From assembly GCA_014796735.1 (NCBI GenBank), contig JAAVIG010000117.1, positions 1-10,801 of the forward strand: a stretch of 10,801 nucleotides of DNA. Direction: 5' to 3'. The first letter of the stretch is position 1; each line of letters starts with the position of its first letter. A program made the translations under genes and the position numbers. The stretch is from Oscillospiraceae bacterium (GTDB lineage: Bacteria; Bacillota; Clostridia; Oscillospirales; Ruminococcaceae). The notes below the pieces were generated by a model that saw only the letters and a program-made list of their open reading frames with translations, did no database searches and was not told the DNA's origin. This document shows, piece after piece, positions 6,594-10,801 of the stretch.

Positions 6594-7301
6594 ATGAAGA
6601 TAGGATTAGCGGTTTATGAATTTAAAAATAACGATCCGACGTTCAATATTTCTCAGATAGAAAAAGCAATGGGCGGAGTCCAAGGAATCGTCGATCTGCT
6701 CTGCTTCGGAGAATCCTTTTTGCAAGGCTTTGATTCTCTTGTTTGGGATTACGAAAGAGATAAGAACGCCGCGGTTTCGGCAAATTCGGAAACAATGGAA
6801 CGGCTATGCGGACTGACATTGAAGTACGGTGTTGATCTTTTGATAGGTTATATGGAAAGAAGCAGCGAAAAAATCTACTCCTCCTGCGCCCTTATTGAAA
6901 AAGGAAAGCTTGTACACAACTACAGACGCATATCCAAAGGGTGGAAGGAGTACACAATTACCGACGAGCATTACTGCGAAGGCAGTGAGACCGATGAAAT
7001 AAGCTATCGCGGGCGGCTTTTCCGTATTGCGTTGTGCGGAGATCTGTGGGATTATCCCGAAAAATTTAAAACGACCGGTGTTTTGATATGGCCGATCTAT
7101 GTTAATTTCGGTGAGGGTGATTGGGCAAGGTATGAAGCGGAATACGTGCAGCAGGCGGGATTGGCGGCAAAAAAGACTTTGCTTATAAATTCTATTTCCC
7201 ATGATCCCGATGCGATTGGCGGAGGGTTTTGTTTTGAGGACGGAAGAATTAAGGACAGGCTGAGCTACGGTACTGAAGGCGTTTTGACAGTTGATATATA
7301 A
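6594..7301 (+). CDS. Carbon-nitrogen hydrolase (nitrilase superfamily), substrate unknown
   Basis: This 235-residue cytosolic protein has the nitrilase/amidase fold signatures and a complete Glu-Lys-Cys triad: E40 in LLCFGESFLQGF, K115 in YRRISKGWKEY, and C148 in RIALCGDLWDYPE. Family members hydrolyse amide or nitrile C-N bonds, or use the amide in ligation. The sequence is not close enough to omega-amidase, carbamoylputrescine amidase or a glutaminase domain for me to name a substrate. It is somewhat shorter than the usual 260-280 residues, mainly through compact loops; both ends look natural. The start is taken as ATG 6594 because MKIGLAVYEF matches the first beta strand of the fold; the preceding GAG-type ribosome binding site is weak, and an in-frame TTG at 6519 is less likely. 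It stands alone between clpX and rpsO. Confidence 0.82.
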   Translation: MKIGLAVYEFKNNDPTFNISQIEKAMGGVQGIVDLLCFGESFLQGFDSLVWDYERDKNAAVSANSETMERLCGLTLKYGVDLLIGYMERSSEKIYSSCALIEKGKLVHNYRRISKGWKEYTITDEHYCEGSETDEISYRGRLFRIALCGDLWDYPEKFKTTGVLIWPIYVNFGEGDWARYEAEYVQQAGLAAKKTLLINSISHDPDAIGGGFCFEDGRIKDRLSYGTEGVLTVDI

Positions 7302-7311
7302 TATTTAAAAT
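7284..7311 (+). promoter_or_regulatory. Possible upstream promoter for rpsO inside the hydrolase 3' end
   Basis: TTGACA (7284-7289, consensus -35) is followed 16 bp later by TAAAAT (7306-7311, five of six -10 matches). It overlaps the last codons of the hydrolase gene. A better promoter lies 43 bp downstream, so this may be a second start or chance in A/T-rich DNA. Confidence 0.3.
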
Positions 7312-7326
7312 TTTTTCAAAAAACTA

Positions 7327-7355
7327 TTTACAAAGTCATACTGATGTGGTATAAT
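7327..7355 (+). promoter_or_regulatory. Sigma-A promoter for rpsO
   Basis: TTTACA (7327-7332) and TATAAT (7350-7355) are separated by exactly 17 bp, and TGG (7347-7349) adds an extended -10. Transcription should begin near 7362, giving a leader of about 113 nt before rpsO. This is the strongest promoter in the window. Confidence 0.85.
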
Positions 7356-7360
7356 AAATC

Positions 7361-7474
7361 TGCTGTTTTTACAGCATGTAATCCTTTCCTTGGCATTGAG
7401 GAATTTGCCCCCATGGGGAAACACCGTATCCCATTGCTAAGAATTGGAAAATAAAATTTCAAGAGGTGTAAACA
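7361..7474 (+). ncRNA. Structured rpsO leader, candidate S15 autoregulatory region
   Basis: The untranslated leader contains a perfect hairpin at its very 5' end: TGCTGT (7361-7366), TTTT loop, ACAGCA (7371-7376). A second domain follows: CTTGGCA (7389-7395) pairs with TGCTAAG (7435-7441, one G-U pair), extended below by TTTC with GAAA (7447-7450). It encloses CCCC-AT-GGGG (7409-7418) and a competing ATGGG/CCCAT pairing (7413-7417 with 7430-7434). Ribosomal protein S15 is known to bind its own mRNA leader in several bacteria with differing structures. Applying that here is inference from position and foldability. The rpsO ribosome binding site lies just after the folded part. Confidence 0.5.
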
Positions 7475-7741
7475 ATGTTACTGAAAGAAGAAAAGACCGC
7501 GATTATCGAAAATAACCGCACACACGAAAAGGACACGGGTTCTCCCGAGGTACAGATCGCCATTCTCACAAAGAGAATTTCCGACCTTACCGAGCATTTG
7601 AAGACACATAAGAAGGATCACCATTCAAGACGCGGCTTGCACAAGATGGTAGGTCACAGACGTAATCTGCTTAACTATTTGCAGAAGAAGGATATTGAGC
7701 GTTACCGTGCTATCGTTGCGAAGCTTGGTATTCGTAAGTAA
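7475..7741 (+). CDS. rpsO: 30S ribosomal protein S15
   Basis: This 88-residue protein has the standard S15 length and sequence, including the conserved TGSPEVQIAILTKRI segment (about 22-36), DHHSRRGLHKMVGHRRNLLNYL (about 48-69) and the C-terminal end AKLGIRK. S15 is a primary 16S rRNA-binding protein; it binds the central domain of the 30S platform and contributes to an intersubunit bridge. The ATG at 7475 follows AGAGGTG at good spacing. It has its own strong promoter, a folded leader and an intrinsic terminator, and precedes pnp, the classical rpsO-pnp gene pair. Nothing unusual is seen in the protein. Confidence 0.98.
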   Translation: MLLKEEKTAIIENNRTHEKDTGSPEVQIAILTKRISDLTEHLKTHKKDHHSRRGLHKMVGHRRNLLNYLQKKDIERYRAIVAKLGIRK

Positions 7742-7751
7742 TTTGTTATCT

Positions 7752-7783
7752 AAGGGCGGAACGTTTTATTGTTCTGCCCTTTT
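7752..7783 (+). terminator. Intrinsic terminator after rpsO
   Basis: AAGGGCGGAAC (7752-7762) pairs with GTTCTGCCCTT (7771-7781) over 11 bp including one G-U, with an 8-nt loop and a T run (7780-7783) that is followed after GCC by a second T run. The T tract is partly within the stem and short, so some read-through into pnp is plausible. Confidence 0.8.
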
Positions 7784-7860
7784 GCCTTTTGGGTGTATAT
7801 TTTTTGCCTGTCGGCGGCGCGGCGCATAAAAATTTACGCCCATAGGACATAAATAAAAAA

Positions 7861-7961
7861 GGAAAAGGAAATGTTTATTAGCATTAAATTGAGCCTTTTC
7901 GGGACAAGCTCTGCGCCTGAACGAAAGAGCTGAATTTATTGCTAAAGCATTTCCTCATTCC
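7861..7961 (+). ncRNA. Long imperfect leader hairpin upstream of pnp
   Basis: A stem of about 33 pairs spans 101 nt. From the base: GGAA (7861-7864) with TTCC (7958-7961); AGGAAATG (7866-7873) with CATTTCCT (7948-7955); TTAGCA (7878-7883) with TGCTAA (7940-7945); TAAATT (7885-7890) with AATTTA (7933-7938); AGC (7892-7894) with GCT (7929-7931); TTTCG (7897-7901) with CGAAA (7922-7926). These are joined by small internal loops and close a 20-nt loop. It ends just before the pnp ribosome binding site. In E. coli a leader hairpin between rpsO and pnp is cut by RNase III and mediates PNPase autocontrol; a similar role here is inference from position and shape. Confidence 0.75.
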
Positions 7962-7987
7962 GAAAGGTGAAAGGAAAGGTAAAAAAG

Positions 7988-10114
7988 ATGTTTGAAAATT
8001 ACAAGGTTTTTAAAACCACCTTTGCGGGCAGAGAGCTTTCCGTTGAAACGGGAAAGGTCTGCGGACTTGCCAACGGCTCCTGCTGGGTACACTACGGCGA
8101 CACAGTGGTAATGGTAAACGTTACCGCCAGCGAAAAGCCCAGAGAGGGCGTTGACTTCTTCCCTCTGTCGGTTGACTACGAGGAAAAGCTGTACGCTGTC
8201 GGAAAAATCCCCGGAAGCTTCTTAAAGAGAGAGGGCAGACCGAGCGAAAAGGCTATTTTGACTTCCCGTGTGGTTGACCGCCCCATGCGCCCCTTGTTCC
8301 CGAAGGATATGAGAAACGACGTATCAATCGTTATGACGGTTCTGGCGGTTGATCCCGATACGCAGCCCGAAATTATCGCAATGATAGGCGCTTCCATTGC
8401 CGTTTCAATTTCCGATATTCCTTGGAACGGACCTATCGGCGGTATTTCCGTCGGTCTTGTTGACGGCGAGATCGTGCTTATGCCCGATGCCGAGCAGAGA
8501 GCAAAGTCCGACCTGCAATTGACCGTTGCTTCCAGCGAAAAGAAGGTCGTAATGATAGAGGCGGGCGCAAACGAGGTGGACGACGACACCATGTTCAACG
8601 CGATCATGAAAGGTCACGAGGAGATCGTTAAATCTATCATTCCCTTTATCAACAGCATAAGAGAAGAGATCGGCAAGCCCAAGTTCAGCTTCGAGTCCAT
8701 GGACGTGGATCACGATCTGTTTGAGGACATTCAGAACAAGTACACCGACAAGGTAAAGTACGCTTTGGATACCGACGATAAGAATATACGCGAAGCAAGA
8801 TTACAGCCCATTAAGGACGAAATCCATGCTGAGTACGATGAAAAGTACCCCGAACAGCTTGCTATGATAGACGAGTGCATTTATAAGCTGCAAAAGTTTA
8901 TAGTACGCCGCTGGCTGCTTGACGAGCAGAAGCGTGTTGACGGCAGAGGAATGGATCAGATGCGCCCCTTGGCGGCAGAGGTAGGTTTACTGCCCCGTGT
9001 TCACGGTTCGGGCTTGTTCACAAGAGGACAGACACAGGTTCTCACCGTCACCACACTTGGACCCGTAAGCGATGCGCAGAAGCTTGACGGACTTGACGAG
9101 GAAGAGGAAAAGCGTTACATGCACCACTACAACTTCCCCTCATACTCCGTAGGCGAGACCAAGCCCAGCAGAGGCCCCGGCAGACGTGAGATAGGTCACG
9201 GCGCGCTTGCTCAAAGAGCTTTGGAGCCCGTTATTCCTTCGGTTGAGGAATTCCCTTACGCTATCAGACTTGTTTCCGAAGTATTATCCTCAAACGGTTC
9301 TACATCGCAGGCTTCTATCTGCGGCTCCACCCTTTCCCTTATGGACGCGGGCGTTCCCATTAAGGCGCCTGTTGCGGGTATTTCCTGCGGCTTGATAACC
9401 GAGGGCGAGCGTTGGATGACAATGGTTGACATTCAGGGTCTTGAGGACTTCTTCGGCGACATGGACTTTAAGGTAGGCGGCACTCACAAGGGTATCACCG
9501 CTATTCAGATGGATCTTAAAATAGACGGTCTTACCCCCGAGATAATCAAGGACGCTTTTGCAAAGACCCACAAGGCGCGCGACTATATCCTTGACGAGGT
9601 TATGCTTAAGGCGATACCCGAAGCACGTCCCACCGTTAACCAGTGGGCTCCCAAGATGATAAACATGAAGGTGCCCGTTGACAAGATACGCGAGGTTATA
9701 GGCACCGGCGGCAAGGTTATTCAGAAGCTTTGCGCCGACTTCGAGGTGAAGATCGACATTGACGAGGAAGGCAACGTATTCATCTGTGGCAATGACGAAA
9801 AGAAGTCAAGAGACTGCGTGGAGATGATAAAGGCTATCACCCTTGTTCCCGAAATAGGTTCTATCTACAAGGGCAAGGTAGTGCGTGTTACGGGCTTCGG
9901 CGCGTTTGTTGAGTTTGCTCCCGGCAAGGAGGGCATGGTGCATATTTCCGAGCTGGAAAACCGCCGTGTTGAAAAAGTGGAGGACGTTTGCAACGTTGGC
10001 GACGAGATAATCGTTAAGATAATCAAGATCGACCAGCAGGGCAAGATCGGACTTTCCAGAAAGGAAGCCTTGGCGGATATCGAGGCTAAGAGGAAGGAAA
10101 AGGCACAGGGCTGA
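7988..10114 (+). CDS. pnp: Polynucleotide phosphorylase (PNPase)
   Basis: This 708-residue 3'-5' phosphorolytic exoribonuclease acts as a trimer in mRNA decay and RNA quality control. Domains in order are the first RNase PH core (about 1-225, with KIPGSFLKREGRPSE), the helical linker (about 240-310), the second RNase PH core (about 315-545, with FTRGQTQVL, SSNGSTSQAS and the catalytic aspartates in GLEDFFGDMDFK, D487 and D493), a KH domain with the GTGG loop (572-575), and an S1 domain (about 622-692, GKVVRVTGFGAFVEF). Length is typical. ATG 7988 is preferred because AAAGGAAAGG lies eight bases upstream; an in-frame GTG at 7967 has no spaced ribosome binding site. No clear promoter was found between rpsO and pnp, so read-through from rpsO is possible, and the long leader hairpin suggests post-transcriptional control. 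Confidence 0.98.
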   Translation: MFENYKVFKTTFAGRELSVETGKVCGLANGSCWVHYGDTVVMVNVTASEKPREGVDFFPLSVDYEEKLYAVGKIPGSFLKREGRPSEKAILTSRVVDRPMRPLFPKDMRNDVSIVMTVLAVDPDTQPEIIAMIGASIAVSISDIPWNGPIGGISVGLVDGEIVLMPDAEQRAKSDLQLTVASSEKKVVMIEAGANEVDDDTMFNAIMKGHEEIVKSIIPFINSIREEIGKPKFSFESMDVDHDLFEDIQNKYTDKVKYALDTDDKNIREARLQPIKDEIHAEYDEKYPEQLAMIDECIYKLQKFIVRRWLLDEQKRVDGRGMDQMRPLAAEVGLLPRVHGSGLFTRGQTQVLTVTTLGPVSDAQKLDGLDEEEEKRYMHHYNFPSYSVGETKPSRGPGRREIGHGALAQRALEPVIPSVEEFPYAIRLVSEVLSSNGSTSQASICGSTLSLMDAGVPIKAPVAGISCGLITEGERWMTMVDIQGLEDFFGDMDFKVGGTHKGITAIQMDLKIDGLTPEIIKDAFAKTHKARDYILDEVMLKAIPEARPTVNQWAPKMINMKVPVDKIREVIGTGGKVIQKLCADFEVKIDIDEEGNVFICGNDEKKSRDCVEMIKAITLVPEIGSIYKGKVVRVTGFGAFVEFAPGKEGMVHISELENRRVEKVEDVCNVGDEIIVKIIKIDQQGKIGLSRKEALADIEAKRKEKAQG

Positions 10115-10137
10115 TCGTTAGGCTTTAGATAATAATT

Positions 10138-10167
10138 AAGGGGCTGTCGTAAAATAGACAGCCCTTT
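10138..10167 (+). terminator. Intrinsic terminator after pnp
   Basis: GGGCTGTC (10141-10148) pairs with GACAGCCC (10157-10164), extended by one G-U and two A-T pairs to 11 bp, around an 8-nt loop and ending in TTT. The T run is short but the stem is strong. It separates pnp from the unlike downstream gene. Confidence 0.75.
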
Positions 10168-10190
10168 GATAAATTGGGGGAACTTAACAA

Positions 10191-10739
10191 TTGGAATTAC
10201 GGATGGAAGATATGGAAAACGCAACAAGGCAAAGGCTGGCTGCGGTTGCAAGGGAAAAAGCACAAAAGCCTTTTCATGGATATATTGAGGGCAGGGAATC
10301 AAACATTGGCCCAATTATTAAATATTTTCCCAAATGGAATCTCAGAGATGCTGATAAATTATGGTGTGCGGCATTTGTTTATTATTGCTGCATTGAGGCA
10401 GGATTTGTAATTCCGTATCGTCCAAATGAATGTGTGACATGCAACTTAGCAGGCTGTGTTGGGTGGGAAGAATACGCGATTGGAGATAGTCGAATAGAGT
10501 ATCATAAGCATGATGAGAATTTCATTCCGGAAACAGGAGATATTGTTCTTTATGATCGAGTTTTTATTGATCAGGAACATGACCACATAGGCATTATTTT
10601 GGAAGTTAAAGACAGTGGGATTATCACGGCGGAGGGAAATACTTTCCACGATAATATATCAAGAGTCCTTTACAGACCAATAGATGAACATATACGGGCA
10701 TACATCAGAATACCTGATGGTTATAGATACAAATCTTGA
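10191..10739 (+). CDS. CHAP-domain protein, putative peptidoglycan amidase or peptidase, no signal peptide
   Basis: The 182-residue product has the hallmarks of the CHAP (NlpC/P60-like cysteine amidohydrolase) fold: the nucleophile region LWCAAFVYYC (C59), GDIVLYD (116-122), DHIGIILEV with H132, and TAEGN (E148/N150) as third catalytic position. Such domains usually cleave amide bonds in bacterial cell-wall peptides. There is no signal peptide, membrane segment or binding repeat, so export or the true substrate is unclear; phage-type lytic enzymes and some toxins share this layout. The start is TTG 10191, ten bases after GGGGG (10176-10180); ATG 10203 and ATG 10212 are in-frame alternatives. 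Codons are visibly more A/T-ending than in neighbouring genes, and the gene is bounded by the pnp terminator and a palindromic repeat, so transfer is possible. Confidence 0.75.
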   Translation: MELRMEDMENATRQRLAAVAREKAQKPFHGYIEGRESNIGPIIKYFPKWNLRDADKLWCAAFVYYCCIEAGFVIPYRPNECVTCNLAGCVGWEEYAIGDSRIEYHKHDENFIPETGDIVLYDRVFIDQEHDHIGIILEVKDSGIITAEGNTFHDNISRVLYRPIDEHIRAYIRIPDGYRYKS

Positions 10740-10748
10740 AAAGGCAAT

Positions 10749-10801
10749 TTAATACTAATTTCCGATCATAGTATAGACAATTTTTGCTGTCGATCGGAAA
10801 T
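10749..10801. repeat. Palindromic element, truncated by the window edge (second family member)
   Basis: ATTTCCGATC (10758-10767) pairs perfectly with GATCGGAAAT (10792-10801), and GACA (10776-10779) with TGTC (10788-10791), leaving ATAGTATA unpaired on the left. The left end TTAATACTAATTTC matches the reversed right end of the palindrome at 4161-4230 at 13 of 14 bases, and both share TAGACAA near the loop. If the family pattern holds, the right end just outside the window should read close to TAGTATTAA. Confidence 0.65.

Noticed and set aside
7967..7987. GTG 7967 as the pnp start
   Set aside because: The AAAGG run lies directly against it with no spacing, whereas ATG 7988 has AAAGGAAAGG at eight bases and fits the family N-terminus.

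Overview
The window looks like a core chromosomal stretch of a low-to-mid GC Firmicute, most likely a gut-type clostridium (Oscillospirales/Ruminococcaceae-like). The signs are strong AGG-type ribosome binding sites, some TTG starts, sigma-A promoters with extended -10 boxes, the order tig-clpP-clpX, and rpsO directly followed by pnp. The family-level guess is inference. All supported genes lie on the + strand; the minus-strand open frames look like shadows.

Layout. Positions 1-333 hold no convincing gene, but they carry a GC-rich inverted repeat, a degenerate tandem repeat of about 60 bp, and a pair of 19-bp direct repeats running into the thrC ribosome binding site. Next come thrC (threonine synthase, 334-1824) and a closely spaced metallophosphoesterase (1856-2551). 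A promoter near 2652 starts the protein quality-control block: tig (trigger factor), clpP and clpX. Two AT-rich, strongly structured spacers separate these three genes. The tig-clpP spacer holds a 26-bp-arm palindrome. The clpP-clpX spacer holds two near-identical operator-like palindromes. A small nitrilase-superfamily hydrolase (6594-7301) follows.

From 7327 the theme is ribosome and RNA turnover. A near-consensus promoter is followed by a structured leader of about 113 nt, rpsO (S15), an intrinsic terminator, a roughly 100-nt imperfect hairpin, and pnp (polynucleotide phosphorylase). This resembles the enterobacterial rpsO-hairpin-pnp arrangement, in which RNase III and PNPase control pnp mRNA. 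A terminator closes pnp. After it sits an AT-richer CHAP-domain protein with no signal peptide, and then, at the window edge, a second, truncated member of the palindrome family seen upstream of clpP.

How the genes work together: Tig folds nascent chains and ClpXP degrades regulatory and damaged proteins. S15 and PNPase link ribosome assembly with RNA decay. ThrC is amino-acid biosynthesis. I see no defence system, CRISPR array, tRNA, rRNA or intact mobile element. The main items of interest are intergenic: the pnp leader hairpin, the rpsO leader, the shared palindromic repeat family, and the paired palindromes flanking the clpX upstream region.
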